Below are positions 1 through 14,300 of a stretch of 64,000 nucleotides of DNA, in pieces (position 1 is the stretch's first letter; each line of letters begins with the position of its first letter). This DNA comes from Verpa conica. Its lineage: Eukaryota > Ascomycota > Pezizomycetes > Pezizales > Morchellaceae. A program made the position numbers and the translations under genes. The stretch spans positions 248,001 through 312,000 of the forward strand of contig JAUFSD010000008.1 of the NCBI GenBank assembly GCA_033030425.1, written 5' to 3'. The notes under the pieces are model-generated. The model made no database searches, was not told where the DNA came from, and saw only the letters and a program-made list of their open reading frames with translations.

Positions 1-3000
1 TCCCTATCGGTTCAGGGAGAGGTTGGACATTAGCGAAATCAAGACCCGAGGAGGATATTTACACACCTACCGTGCTCCGTTTTGTATGGGAACCACGAAA
101 GCAATAAGGTTAGCTGCTTGTAAAACTACTAGAAATGAGTACTCGGGAGATTTACTGATAATATATAGGAACAAAAGCCGTGGAATAATCCTGTATATGA
201 TATTTCACAATATGCACCAGATAGCACAGAGGGGTTTTGACCAGATATTTAAAGATGAAAGCAATAGATCAGCTTTTATGAGAGACTTAGGAATTGATAT
301 GCGGTAGAATGATCTTTTAACGAACCCCCCCCCCTCTCTCCCTTACGATGTGAGAAGACGATTAGAAAAAATTCGGCATTAAAAAAAGGTTAAAAATGCA
401 AGAAGTACAAATGAAGTGATACATTCATAGAGGTGCATGAAGCAAGTTCCGGTGCGAGGCATCCCTGCTAGAAACCGATTGCATTGGTAGCTCACCATTG
501 TTGCACGTCTCTCTATCCTACAACTATCAGTTCGTTTTCCGTTCCCAGATCTCATATAACAGAAAATACTGACCTTCTGAATTTTGTGGCTCTCATTAGA
601 ACTGTGGCGGTCAATGACCTGTAGTACATCCGGTGGAAAACAGATAAATTCTCATAGAACAAAAATTAATACTGATGCATACAAGTGAATGTATCAACAA
701 AGAAGGGTTGATTCTCTCCCTAAGTACGAAATACTTCATTATTCTTGACAAGTTACTAGTTGAACGCCTATTGCCCAAGAAAGATCGGTGAACAGGCCGC
801 TGTTATGGAGGCAGCTACCCTCTTCAGGGCGTATTTGGGTATTATTGGTACGAGGTTATTTTCAAATTACAGAAAATTATAGATATTTAGGGGAAGCAAA
901 ATAGTTTCTTGGAGAGTCATAGAGATCTCATGGGCATTTGTAGAGCTCTGGGATTCAAAGAAGTTTTTAATTACTTCAGCGCTGGATAGCTTGGTGTGGA
1001 CCACGCATGAATCTATCAATTAGAACTACCTGGTGACCGCGCAAAATCTCCTTTCCTGTCATTGACATGCCCTTCATGTCATTAGATCTAACTCGGTATT
1101 CAGAATTGATGGGTGTTCGCATTGCGTTCCAGACTCAGGCTATTCACGGCATGAACGCAGTGACATTTTCTTTCGGTTTATTATTGCTAAGTATAATTCA
1201 CTTGTAAGACATCTTGCTTGATTTCCTCAGAGCGGCACTCTGAGGCGGTTTTACATGGCGTGCGTGTTCCCGAAGGCGTTTTACAATGGGGTGGCTGTCA
1301 TAGTGAAAAAAGACAAAGAAAATCACTAACCAGCACTGTGCCCTAGACAACCACATCCCCCGCCACTTAGAATTGGCCGCCTCTGCTCCTGTACAAAAGA
1401 AAATGGAAGAGCATGTGAAGGCTAGCATAACACCAAAACATCTATCATATCTCAACTATTCATTATATGAGAAATCCAAGCCGACGATGGAAATGATCTC
1501 GAAACTGTGGCTACCGCATCCTAACCCTCCCTCTAAGAGATTTTTCAATTAAGTAGAGGCTCCAACTCCCGAGGTTCCGGTTATTTTTACAGACTTCCTT
1601 GGTGAAGTCCATCGTCAGGTTCTCGACAATCTAGTCTATATTCCGCTCAGTTTTACAGCCCTATCAAGACGCTTATAATGACATGAAGAGCTAGAAACTC
1701 AGGTTCGAGGGTTATTCTTGGAGACATGGTTATAAAAGTGAGTTTATCTCATTAAGGGAATACAAATTAGCTATGAGTATGCGCTGATAGAGTACGATCT
1801 TTTTGAGGTGGCAGGGAGTACTATGAGGAATACAGAAATGTAATTGACGGGTTGAAAGTGTGCCTGCACTTACTTGACTAACTCCTACGCCTCCAATATA
1901 TGCAGTAAACGCGATGGCTCAGTGTCTATGAGCGTCAGACCATGGAGTATTTCTGCGAAACCCTGGCCGGCAAAACATAACTATGTGTGGCTACAAACTG
2001 GAACATTCAATTATTCGTGCGCTACTCAAATAAAGCTGTGTATGAGGATAAAAACTGATGCCTCGGGAGAAATCGTTCAGGCGGAAATAGTAGTATCCAA
2101 TCTTTAGAGTTCCTAACAAAACGAGCACGAGCTTGTCAACAATCGACTATTATACGAGCCCCCGAAGCTCAACACTCTCAAAATCAATCAGAGAAAAGGG
2201 ATAAAAACCTCGTATTTAGACAGCTAAGCAGGTCCGAACTCATGAGTGCTAATTTAGGCGCAATAGGCGAGACTTTTGTTGCTAGATTATTCCTCCTGGT
2301 TCTGATACTGAAGGCTATCTTTCGATATAGATCCCACAGCTTTTTTCGGTATCATTCTCCCGCTACCTATCCAGACTCCCAAGTATTAGGCGGGTTTAAT
2401 AAAATTAAGGGTAGTTACATACAAAGGCCATTAGACCTGTTACAAATAACTAATATTAAAAACCATCATACACAACAACCGCAGAGATTGCTTTATGCTA
2501 AAAGCTGAGTCACCTTGGCTCATTAATTCCCATTGAGCATAAATCTTAGTTGGGAATTTATATTGAGACACTCGTATATCTAAGAACTATTCGAGAGCGG
2601 TGGCAATTATCTAAGGTAAAAATAAGACTATCTGGAGAGGGCTAAATAGAATTCATTTAACGCTGTTGACATTATGCTACTAAGATAGCCACCCATATTA
2701 TATTTTTCTTAAGATAGATTCACCTCTCTATTGCTGCTCTATATATCAATAGAGAGGTGAATATTCAAAACCGGAATTTTGAGTTGCTTGACCCAACATC
2801 AGCTTCCTGGTATTCATCTCACTCAAAATTCACAGACTAGCCGTCAGAACTACATGGTTTTATCGCTTCTACAACTCTAGTATGCGAGTAATTACTCACT
2901 TAAATACCGTCCCCGGACCGCTTACAGCCTTAATTCCAGTACTGGTTGGTTTTTCCGCATACGGTCCTTTTAGAACGCCTATCAGTTGGTGTGCCGTACT

Positions 3001-4306
3001 ATATAGGAAAGGTAAAAATGCAACATAGTTATATGTTCACAAATTACATATAATATTCTAGCCAGGTCAAACTAGTGCAACCAGGAACTAGGCCCTACAA
3101 ACGGACCACTAATCACCAGACATGGGTCCAAAAGCCTGACGATTGCCGGCTCCGATATTCAGTTCAAACGAATACATAAACTAGTTAATTTCAGCGGAGG
3201 GTTTTATGCGAGAGGTTCTCTTTCAGGGCTTGGAGGACTCTACTTATTGTTTGAATTATCACCATAGGCCAAGAATGCTCTAAAAATAACAGAAAATATC
3301 CTTACAAAAACCTGTCGATCTTGGTGTCTTGTTAAGTTACCGTATCAAACAGCATACTAGAGTCAATAAATAATCTTGTTTTATATAATTCTCTATTCAG
3401 ATCATGTGTATGCTACATGACGAGTCTGTGATAAGGAGTACCAATCTCGAGTACTTTGTGTCACTGTATATTTACAATCACGTCGCGTAGGGCTGATACC
3501 AGAACCTTGCTAAACCTAGAGCATAAAACATGCCAGGTACAGAAAGCTAAACCTCCTTAAGTTTCTATTGTGCTACATACAAACTTAAACGCCCCACCCC
3601 CGAACGTAGGCCTAAATCACATAGCCAAAAACCCCACAGATAGCCGAAAAGGACACGAGTCCAAAACAAACCCGATATTTGAGAACAGTATATATCCTGT
3701 TGGCGACCCATCCTGGTTTCCCGGCTCGGTACAAAGATGTGCCGGGATCACCTGTTAGCAAACATAGCGGGAGCTGTCGCCGAAGAAATGCCGAAGGGGT
3801 CCGTTTCAGCGGCTTGTATAGACGTATATGGGGATGGGGCTATTGTAGTTCTATGTGACTTGGGTACTGCAACCCAGCGGATAAATTGGTTTCTCTGGTT
3901 AGGACCCACTACATTTTTGTGGTACCGGTCAATTTAACCAGGACGTTACTCATTACTCAGCTGGAGTTTCATGTCATTATCGACACTGATCCTAGGTTTG
4001 AAATAGTCTTGTCTCTAAACATTTAGACAATAGAATTGCGTGTCATTTAAACACTTAACTAGCTCTCCTAGAATACAAAGTCTTCCCTACTTCCTCAAAT
4101 AAACACCACAGAAAGGTGACTAATACTATGCTTCTTCGGAGTCTTCCCCAATAACCTTCCCTGTTGCAAAAAGATACGTGTGACTTTTGGCCGACCCAAT
4201 AAAAGTTTGCCTTGGACTTTCCTTCAAGATTCTTTTTGGAACCTTGACTCCAAACAGATCGAACAGAACCCTATACCCCAACAATCAGTCAAAAAGAAGA
4301 GCCCTA
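1..4306. other. Gene-poor degenerate region
   Basis: No open reading frame here has recognisable domains, compatible splice signals or gene-like composition. The longest frames (23-307, 3570-3758, 3737-3937) are short and match nothing I know. A perfect inverted repeat lies at 2718-2762 and a C10 tract at 325-334. The composition resembles old, decayed repeat DNA, but I cannot assign it to a family by eye. Confidence 0.6.
2718..2762. repeat. Perfect 16-bp inverted repeat (hairpin)
   Basis: ATTCACCTCTCTATTG at 2718-2733 is the exact reverse complement of 2747-2762. A 13-nt loop, 2734-2746, separates the arms. On either strand this would fold into a strong stem-loop. No coding region or terminator context is nearby, so the role is unknown; it could be the core of a small palindromic element. 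Confidence 0.8.
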
Positions 4307-5380
4307 TTAACAGGGGGGGAAACCATACTCAAAGTCCTCATTCTTGTAATAAACTCCAACATCATCACTCCCAGTCCCCTCAACAATATGTATCATCTTC
4401 ATTACTTCGGCAATCTCCTGTCGGAACTGATCTTCAAACCTATAGTCCTTCGCAAGTAGTTCATCATAATACTTTCTCGCAGCGTCTCGGAGGCCTTCGA
4501 TCCGCTTATGTGCGCTGAATGGGCGCGACATGTAGTTGGTCCGCGCAGCAACGGCGATGTTGAGACCTTGGTGTACTCGGAGCCATTCAACGATTTGCTC
4601 AGATGTAAGGGAGTCGAAGATGTCGGCGGGGTTCTCTAGTGTCAATGCTGATTGGATCGGTTCATAGCGAGAGTCGAAGGCGAGTTGTACAAGCTCGTCC
4701 ACACTTGGTAGTGGGTACGAGATGCGATAGGTCCTAAGGAAAGACCGTAGTTCATCGGTAGACCAGCTAGTAGAAGCTTTTTAGCAATGGGGAGTTATAA
4801 TACTATGTTGTGGGTAGGGTTATATACTCTTTAAGTGGTTTTGTGTCCCCAATAATAGTCACCCGTCCAACACGCTCCGAAGTCACCTTCATTGCGGTAT
4901 CGAGAAGGGATTTTCTGCTCTTCGAAGACTTATCTTCGGATGCCGAAGACGGGCATTCAGGGAGATCACTCAGATCAATTTTCTCGAGACCTTCAACATG
5001 TGGCCCATTAAGATAATCCGAAAGCTCTTGACAAGTCCACGAGAGGAAGCTTTCTGGACCAAACCCGGTGATTTCTGGAGCTATGTATGCATTCTTCTCT
5101 ACTTTTTCGAGTAGCGCGCCGTGGTCGAATGGGATAGGGATGTTACGAATGTCGAGGAAAAGAACCAAACGTTCCGCAGACCATCTGTAGAAATGTCAAA
5201 AGAAAAATTCCCTAACAAGTGGATATCCCCCCCCCCTTTTCTGTTTAAAACTTACGCTCGAAAAATGAGTTTTGCTGCATCGACTATACCGGAATTCTCA
5301 AACTCAAGGAATGTCCCTCCGACGCCAGAGAGAGTAGGAATAACAGTGAAGAGGAGTTTCGCTATTGATCTCAACCGCAT
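4307..5380 (-). CDS. Secreted/ER Ish1 (Msc1-like) stress protein, possible frameshift
   Basis: I read three exons on the minus strand: 5380-5256, 5184-4828 and a last exon ending at 4307. The protein opens with a signal-peptide-like stretch (MRLRSIAKLLFTVIPTLSG). It then has repeated W-x-x-x-x-L helices such as WSAERLVLFLDIRNIPIP and, across the last intron, WSTDELRSFLRTYRISYPLP. These match Ish1 repeats, found in fungal Ish1/Msc1 proteins of the nuclear envelope/ER that respond to stress. The third repeat breaks: if intron 2 ends at 4768 (intron 4768-4827), a run of four A at 4739-4743 on the plus strand shifts the frame inside the repeat. If it ends at 4734 (intron 4734-4827) the frame stays open, giving 302 residues, but the W-S-T-D-E-L part is spliced away. 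So the gene is either alternatively spliced, damaged or mis-sequenced. It is divergent from the rhamnosidase gene at 5811. Confidence 0.7.
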
Positions 5381-5810
5381 TTTGTCTTCTCGTTTAGTTT
5401 TTGAGATTGTTTTTCAAAGGGGGAGGGGAGAGAAACTCAATTACTACTTCCCTCCCCCCTCTACATACATATTACTTTCCAGAGAGAGACCTGCGGGGTT
5501 CCCATGCACATCGTCGGGTTCGGGGGAGAGCGTAGAGATAGGCTTGTCGGGCCACTGCTCTCCGCCGCTTGCGTAGATCTCGGGTTAATTTGTGCCTGAA
5601 ACCAATCCCTGGTTTTCGGTTGATACCCTTGTAGACCCCACAAAATTATTAGGCGATAACTCATGAGGAGAAAGCTCCACCCCCCCCCCCCCACAATATA
5701 TGGGGGAGGAACCACATGTACAGATAATATTACCGGCTTGATTTTTCCCTTTCTCTTTTTTTCTTCTTTCTCTCGCCATAGTTGTACTGAGGGGTCAATT
5801 CTACAAGAAA
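5381..5810. promoter_or_regulatory. Shared divergent promoter region
   Basis: This 430-bp spacer separates the start codons of the minus-strand Ish1-like gene and the plus-strand rhamnosidase gene. It holds a C13 tract (5680-5692) and pyrimidine-rich DNA just upstream of 5811 (5740-5780), as is common near fungal transcription starts. I see no specific operator. Confidence 0.45.
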
Positions 5811-8146
5811 ATGGCTCCCAAGATAGTAGTTCTGGCACTTACGTTCCTCTCACTAGCTACCGCGAGCACTCCAACTAAGCTTCGTTCCAACCCCGGCGAG
5901 AGCTTCTCTACAACCGTCTTTAATGCAAAACCCGCCGACGGGCCCTGGCAAGACTACAATATCGCGCCAAAGTCAAGAACAGTACACCCCAAGTCCATTT
6001 ACAGCTCAAATGGAACTGTAGTAGACCCTGAAGCTGTGCTCTCATCGGATCCGACGCAATTGATTGGCGAAGGATCATCGATAACGTTTGATTTCGGCGT
6101 CAACACGGCCGGAATCGTCTCAATAGATTTTGGGCCTGGATCGGAGAGCGGGCAGGTTGTTGGGGTCAGCTTTACAGAGTCGAAACAGTTTATTGGGAGA
6201 GATAGTGATAAGTCGACGGATTTTGGTACTAATGATGGTTCTATCCGGATTGAGGTTGGGCAAGATACTGGGAAATGGAAGATGCCCGAGGCGCAGCAGA
6301 GGGGTGGGTTTAGATATATGACGGTCTTCATGCAAACTTCGGGTGTGGTTGAACTGAAGGGGGTGGAGGTTTGGAATAACTTCATGCCTAAGTGGGATGA
6401 CTTACGAGATTATAAAGGGTATTAGCTACTCTATTTTATTATCTAGGGTTGTCACTAATAACAAGCTTTATAATAGGTACTTTTACAGCAGTGATGATTT
6501 CTTGAATACAATCTGGTATGCCGGAGCGTACACCGTCCAACTAAACACCATCCCCACCAACACAGGCCGCGCCCACGATTACATCATTCCCCGCGAAGGC
6601 TGGAGCAATGATAAACAGTGTGGAGTTGGTGAACAAGTTCTCACAGATGGTTCTAAGCGTGACCGAACAGTCTGGTAATATCCCCCACTCATGAAAAGAA
6701 AAGCTTTTCTTTTTAGGCCTTCAATTCACCCAGAAATAGGTCCGGTGATCGAGGGATTACAACCTTGACCGAATACATAGCCCTCAACAACGGAATCGCC
6801 TCAAAGAATGGCGTTGATTGGCTATTCCTACAACAAATTCCCGAAACCGGAGAACTCCCATATGCTGCTCCCCCAATCGACGAGTGGGGTTCTGATACAT
6901 ACCATTTATGGACAGTGATAGCGCTGCATAATTCGTACTTCTATGGCGGAGACGAAACATCGTGGGCAGCGAATCTCTGGCCCGGGTGCAAACGGGCGAT
7001 TGAGTTTTCCTTACAGAAAATTGACGATAACGGCCTAATGCTAGTTGACCTAGTGCTCGACTGGGGGAGAGTCGGTATGGGAGGCCATAACCTGGCGGCG
7101 AATTGCTTGCTCTATTCAGCACTTCAAAAGGCTTCCGAATTCGCAAATATATTCGGAGAGCCAGACTTAGCCACCGAATGGCTCCAGGTACACCAACCCT
7201 ACCAGAAAAGAAAAGAAAAAGAAAAAACTCCTATAATCAATAACTAACCATTAAACCCTAGACCGCCGAATCCATCAAAGCCGCCGTAAACACGATACTC
7301 TGGGACGAAGAACACGGCCTCTACACCGACAACGCCACAACCAAACTCCACCCGCAAGACGGCAACAGCATGGCAATCTGGTACGGCCTAGTCGACACCC
7401 CCAACAAAGCCACACGAATAAGCGACGGCCTCCCCCAATACTGGAACGAATTCGGCGCAGTAGCACCAGAATCCCCCCAGATGATCTCTCCCTTCATCTC
7501 CAGTATGGAACTAATCGCACACTTCCTCGCAAACAAGCCCCGGCGCGCAATGGAGCTGATCCACCTGATGTGGGGATACATGTGGAACGCGCCTTACAGT
7601 GTGCAATCGTCTCTTATCGAGGGATACTACCACACCGGCGAATGTAAATATCCGTTCCTGGCGTATGATCCTTCTTATATCTCGCATGCTCATCCGTGGG
7701 GGTCGGGGCCGACGGTTGTTTCTACTTTTTATATCCTTGGGTTGCAGTTGCTTTCGGCGGACCATAGAAAGTGGAGCTTTATTCCATATGCGGATATCGA
7801 TATGGAGTTTGCTATGGGTGGGATTACAAGTGATAATGTTGGCTTCTTCTCTGCGGGGTGGAAGAAACAGATGGAATTGTTGTTTGAGATGGCTATTCAC
7901 TCGCCGCCTGGGACGAGTGGGACGATTGGTGTTCCAACGTTTGGGAAGGAAGGCTTTAGCGTGTTTTTGGATGGAAAGTTAGTTGAGACAGTTACAGAAA
8001 GAGAGAACGCAACGATGGCGGTACCAGTGTGGGGCGGGATGGAAGATAAGCAGAAGGTATTATCGGAACATGATATCCAGGCAGCACATGTGTTTATTGA
8101 GGGGGTGGTAGGCGGTAACCATACGGTTCTAGTTGTGTATAGTTAG
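5811..8146 (+). CDS. Secreted GH78-type alpha-L-rhamnosidase
   Basis: Four exons (5811-6418, 6477-6674, 6740-7187, 7262-8146) join in frame to 712 residues. The first 19 residues form a signal peptide (MAPKIVVLALTFLSLATAS). A beta-rich N-terminal part is followed from about residue 205 by an (alpha/alpha)6 'six-hairpin' glycosidase domain. It contains DGSKRDRTVW at about 260-269, continuing across the intron into SGD. DGxKRDRxxWxGD is the hallmark of GH78 rhamnosidases, which cleave terminal alpha-L-rhamnose from plant glycosides and pectin. The C-terminus is a small beta domain. Introns are 58, 65 and 74 nt with good splice sites. It is convergent with APC1, whose stop lies 245 bp downstream. 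Substrate is not predictable from sequence alone. Confidence 0.88.
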
Positions 8147-8391
8147 GAGTTGCAATTTGATAGAATGAAACAATACGCTACTTAAGATATGTTGACCGCC
8201 TATTTAGTAATTCATCTAATTATCTTTGAAGCTATGGTTCAAATTCAATTCTATATTGCTTTTTAAGACGCAATAGTAAACCTTCACTAATGCCATACAT
8301 TTCCATTGCTGTTTCGCCGAAACGCCAATTATTTGTATCTAACGCCTAACCCATGCTTTCATAAAAGGTATCTCGCAACATCAATATAATT

Positions 8392-11300
8392 TCATTCCCT
8401 ACCTGCCGCCCCTGAAAAGGCAGTCCACACCCCTGCTCTCAACCGATCCACGCTCTCTGCTGTCAACCACAATCCACGCTCCTCACCCATACGTTCACAA
8501 AATGAGAATAACAGCCTAACGCCTTTCAGCCTATCCCTATTAACACCACTGACCGAGTCCTTCTCCAATACTAGCTTCGTATCAACGATATTACTCTCGA
8601 AAGTCGCCATTTGAATTCCTCCTGCAGCAGCAGCTGTACCAGCGCCTTCTGTTGACGCTATGGGCGGTGGCAGCAGAAGAGCTCTTTCAGATTTGTCAAG
8701 TGAACTAAAGGACCGAAGTCCTAGGAGCCATTCAAGTGATGAATTATTTGTCTCCGTCTCATCTAGGGCTTGCAGTGTTGCCTGGAAAACCGTTGATGTA
8801 GAAGCATGAGCAGTACGACGATGCACGTAGATAGTTTGTGCGTTCTGGAAACTTGTCAAATGCTGAGGGTTATTTGCAAAATCGAGGACAACAGTCCAGT
8901 GATGCGGCGAAGCAGTGGTAACAGATGCAACTAGGTCTAATTCTGGGAGTAGACATGGTGCAGTCTTATGTAGTTCTTCCCCATTTCTTAATGTGATCGT
9001 GATAGGAATGGCGCACGGCCTATGTGTATCGACATCTCTAGCGACTAAGCACCTCGCTTCTGCGGCAAGTACCCACATGTGCCGGAATGCCTGTAAGTGT
9101 GACCTGTTGTCTAGTACTGTGTTTGGGAATAACGGGTAGAACGCGCACAACAGTGATGCAACGGCCAAGTTTCCAGTTCCAAATGTATAGCTTCCGTTGC
9201 CCATAAAGAGAACCCCAATTGCCAGGTGTGCAGCAAGATGACTTCCATAGGTAACATCTGCCTCGATTCTACCGTGAAGCCTCCTTAGCCGTCTGAAAAC
9301 TACTACGTCTCCTGTCCCAGCCATGACAGTAGATGCAGCTAATGCCACAAGGTCTTGGCAATTTCTTGCCGTGGCTCTTGTGAGTTTTTGATCGTGATTA
9401 TGTGCTATTAATCAAATTCAGTATTCACCAGCACAGAAAATATAAAATTAACATATATAGGCTTACCAGGCATAGAGCAAAGTCTAATGAATTGGTCTAA
9501 ATAATGAACCAAAACATCTCTGACTCCTTCATCTCCACTTCCTGCAAACTTCAACCCAATACAGAAGCACAAACCTGCTACGATATTAAAGAATGGCAGA
9601 TCCTCACTGTCGAGCTCGAAAACATCCGTCATGACCAACTTGTATCTCGCCCTTAAGAACGGACGCAAACTTTTTCTAACCCATGTGAAGCTCCCCTCAA
9701 TATTATCCCACATAATTAGGTTCTTTGCAACGGTTCTAAGTAAGAAGATGTCTGGCCGGACATAATCGAATAGGTGGATGGTATCCGGTACATCTACTTT
9801 CCTCGCGAGCGCTTCATCATTGGTTTTCATATAAATCAGTGCTAACGCGATAGTAGCTCCTGCGGTTGCCTTGTCGAGTATATGAACAGCTGAGACCTTC
9901 TTGCTTCCAACTGCCAACGAAAGTAACCGTTCGACAAGATGCATATCATGTAATCCCCTAAGATCCTTCCCTGAACCCAGATTGATAAACCCAAGTGCAA
10001 ATCCAGCAGCAAGCCTGTATCCTTCATCTCGTAAGGTATCACTAGGAACACAGCTATCCACTATTTCCACGTACTCGATCTCACTCAGCATAACTTCACT
10101 CATTCGCCGATGTTGTGTGTTTGCGTACAGCAGCCCGATTCCCATAATTCCAGCAGTTTGTGTGAGGGAACTTAAGTTTAGCTCTGCACTCCCAGGTGGA
10201 AGTAACCTAGTAACGTGGACGGATAGAAGCTTTGTAATTGTTGTATCCATAGTACCCAGATAGCTTGCGCTCAAACCCAACAATAATCCAATAGATACCA
10301 TTGTATGCTTCGGTGTGAGGTAATTGAAAGCATGCCATTTAGCAATACTCTTGAGGTGGCCATTTAATCCCAGGCCTAACAGAAAACCTGCGTGACGATT
10401 TGTCAACTCTGGAGGTTTATTGAATACAATCCAACTAGTATCGATCTCTTTTGCTTCTCTAGAGATGCTCACACCTGCCGAAACACCGGCATGAAAGAAC
10501 GCCCAGCAAACCTTTTCTTCACTATAGGTAGCCTTGTCCGTCGAGACAGTGGTATTACTTGGTTTCATGACTGTCGAAAGATTGAAGGCAGATATTGGAA
10601 ACTTCTCTGTTAACAAAGGAATCCTAGACGAAAAATTAAACAATCCTCTTCCAGGTGAGACCGATAAAGTTCTAATCGCGACATTCTGAGCGATCTCCTT
10701 TTGGGCATTTAATGTATCCTGCTCAGTCCAATGTGGTTCAGGGATGCACTTCGCAACAGCCGGTTTGAGCGATGAGAGCAGTTTCGCCGCCTCAGTAGTG
10801 CGACGATCCTCCTTGAATATCAACCTTGATACAGCCTGTCGATCGTGCTCGGCAAGATGATCGTACGAGCCAATGGCTTCAATCTCAAACGTTGAGTTAC
10901 AAATAGCATGGACATCTCGTGTAGCCTCATGGGTTGGTGCCTATTAATATTTATTAGTAATGTAAATTTTTAGTCACTGTAAAAAATATTCTTACACTCT
11001 GCCACTTGGCACCCCCTTCTTTCCTACCCTTTCCAGGGTCAATAAGCATCTTTAAATCCTTCCTTCCAACAAGATCTAGGGCTTGTGAATCCCAAGTAGT
11101 CGGCGGTTGTTCTTGGCACCTGGCAACTGCCTCTCGTAGCGGAACTGCGATCCCTTCTGGTAACCTCTCTAGGCTTGCTGTATTCATCTTTAGCTCTACC
11201 ATTCGAGCAACAACATCTACGTCCGTTGAACCTGGAGCTGTCAAGGTAGTATAAAGTTCGGTTATAATTCTCGTCCTAGGAGTAAGCCTGGCGAATACAC

Positions 11301-14300
11301 GCTTCTGTGTCGGTAGTGGAGGGGGCATTGGAGGCGGAGAGAACGGATTTCTTGCACGAGACTGAGAGGCCGTAGAATAATGACTCCCGGTTGGTGAGGA
11401 TGCTGGGACTGTAACGATATCCTGCAACATCATGAATGGTCCATTATTTGTGCTCTCAAGGCACCCAATCAGCCAGTCATATATAGAAGGTGCTTTGAAC
11501 GGCTGTGGAGGGACTTCAACACTCAATATCTTCGCTATATAGAATATCAGCATACAGCAACTACCCGAAGACAGATCACAGGATTCCACATACTCTCATC
11601 AAACTTCCATCTTGACACCTCCACATCCTCGAGCATATACTCTTCAACCCATTCTGTCCATCCTAACCAAGTTGCAAGTTGTCTAAGAACAGGGCATAAC
11701 CTGCGTCCTGAACCTTCCATGGTTACATCCAGTTTCCACTCTTCCCTCACTAGATGCAAAGCCACGAGTAGCATTGCCAGTCCAGTTTTCTTAAGTGGCT
11801 CCAGACCCCCATCCCCACCATAGTATTCGTCTTTCACTGCTTGTCCCATAGGGGTCTTTGTGAACTCTTTAGCGAGAGAGATACACTCAGTAATAAAAGC
11901 ATTCATTTTTCTTGTCTCAGGCGTAACATATGACCTTGATTTGGGCGTAGTGTGAGGGTGATGTGCCATCTGCGCAAGAATCCGGTTATCCTCTTCTTCG
12001 ACCATCCATGACCAAGCAGGTGATTTCAGATACTCCGGGCCACTTCCCCACTCTCCCTCACCAGCCACTAAATCTTCCCACTCCTTGGCAGCTACAATAC
12101 TTGCACTTCTAACGAACCCAGCACTCTTCCTTCTATTGGGTGGTTTGTGCTCTGGCAGTGAAGGAACTGCGAGTAAGAACAAGGTGGTTACAAAGGCTTT
12201 CCATTCGTCCACTTCAGGAACTTTTTGTTGACCAGACTGACCACGACTAGGTGCAACAGGTTCGAGACTACTGTTGATACCCAACCACTTCCCGACCTCG
12301 ATCCAAGCAGCCCACATCCCTTCTCCTACGGGTGAGCCTGCAGATGCCCCAAGAATTACTCTAGTCGCCTCCAAGCACGTTTTTATTGCGGTCTCTCGAG
12401 GAGCCATCGTAATACTAATCCGATGACCTACCCCATCTCCATCTACAACAGTGACCCTACCACCTATTTCGGCGTGGCGCAGTTCTTCATATCTATCAGG
12501 GCTGGTCGACAAGGTCCTTGCAAACCCTTTCTTTCGGCTGCCCCTCCTACTCCCATCCTCACCCACGACATTCGTATTCCACCTTGTCAGAGTCGGCGGT
12601 AGAACAATCCGAATTCTCGGGCCCCACGGGGAAAACAGTTGCAGCTCTCCATCATCAGTGAGTATAAGAATTCGCGAGGCTCCATGGTCCTCCATCTTTA
12701 TTGCGTTAAGAACGTTTTTTTTCCTTTCCATATTCGCAAATACTGGCGTGTACCCCATGCCCACAGATCCAAATCTAGTACTAGACCGGCGATTATACCC
12801 CCGAGGAATAGAGGGGTGGATTTGTAATAAGAAAGTCACTAAAAGAAGCTCGCCTTCTTCAGCATTCATAATACAGAGTACAACTTTTTTCCCGTTATTC
12901 TCTTTCCCCACTGCTGCTGCAGCCGTTGAAGAACTTGGTGCGTGTAGCGTGAAGACCTTAGGTAACTGAGTGGGTTTACCATCTACTTCTCCGCAAGATG
13001 ATTTAAATGGGTAACTCTCAATCTTACTCATAAGCACCTCGTTTCGCAACCCCTCGCCATCATATATTCCTAGCCCCCCCATTCCAATCCCAAGAGCACC
13101 CATATTAAGCTCATTCAGAAGCTCATCGACCGGCTGTTCACTGTCAAGATTCATCGAATTATATGGTGCTGTGGGCATCGGGGGACCCCCGAAAGAAGCA
13201 CTAATCGATCCAGAAACATCAGAAAATCGACTAGGTCTATCATGATTTGCGGATAAATCTGCCCTTGCAACCAAGGATGATACTCGTCGACTACTTCTTT
13301 TCCCTCCAGACTCAAAATCATCACCAAGACCAGGGAGTGAGGCTGAATCTGATGGGCCAAGAGATTCTCGGTTGTTACCAACTATCGTTGAAGTAGAAGC
13401 TACGGAGCCAGGCCCACCACCAGTCACTGGGGTCGTACCACCCGTCCCAGGCCCGAAAGACGAACGTCTTCGGGAGGCGGTGCCAGAGACGCTTGGGGTG
13501 CGACGCTGCGCATTTGTTGGCGGTTCTTGTGGAATATAACGGACATTCCAAATCGTAATTTGTGACCTTCCAGGATCCCGAGTAACAGCAAAGATCACTT
13601 CTGGATTTGTTGAATTATGAAATCTAGAGCCATGGGTATCTTCTGTGACGGATGGATCAAGCTCAGATGTAGGAGATATAAAAATCAATTCTTCAGTAGA
13701 AGGGGTATTCGAGGATGTAACAATTAAACCAACCTCCATAAGAGGATCTGTTAGTGAGAAAAGGCTCGGGGAGTCTTTTATTGTGTTGACAATCGGACGG
13801 GCGCTAAAACTGTTACCCGTGGAGAATAGACCTGGAGGGGGTAATGAGGGAGCCTGTGATTTCCGCTGTAGGATGAGCCCGTGGGGAGCTGGCATTGCGT
13901 GCTCAACTTCAAATGGAAGATGAATAACATGACTTGTTCCAGAAAGAAAGTAGACAAATGCTTGGGTCTTTAGAAACACAACTAATGCCCTAACCTTTCC
14001 TGGAATGAGTCCTTCATCATCGATATCGCCTGTTGTAGAAGCTGGGCCCCCACCAGCACCACCAGTACCCACCCCACGAGCTTTTGGAAAGCTTCCTAGC
14101 TGTGCAGCATATGTCCTACTCTTTGAATTCCAAGTGCTAACCCTTTTCTTAGAGCTTCCCCCAGTAGGCCAATCCTGATTCTTCCTCTTATTACCCTCAG
14201 GGCCATTGATGTATCTTCCTTCTCCATCATCATCTGGGGACGAGCTACCATGCGCATGGACAATTGCATCCTGGGGGTCATCGGAGGAGAACCAAGTGAG

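Noticed and set aside
5121..5838. Overlapping frames of 60-150 codons on both strands upstream of the rhamnosidase gene
   Set aside because: They are low-complexity or antisense to the Ish1-like gene and show no domains.
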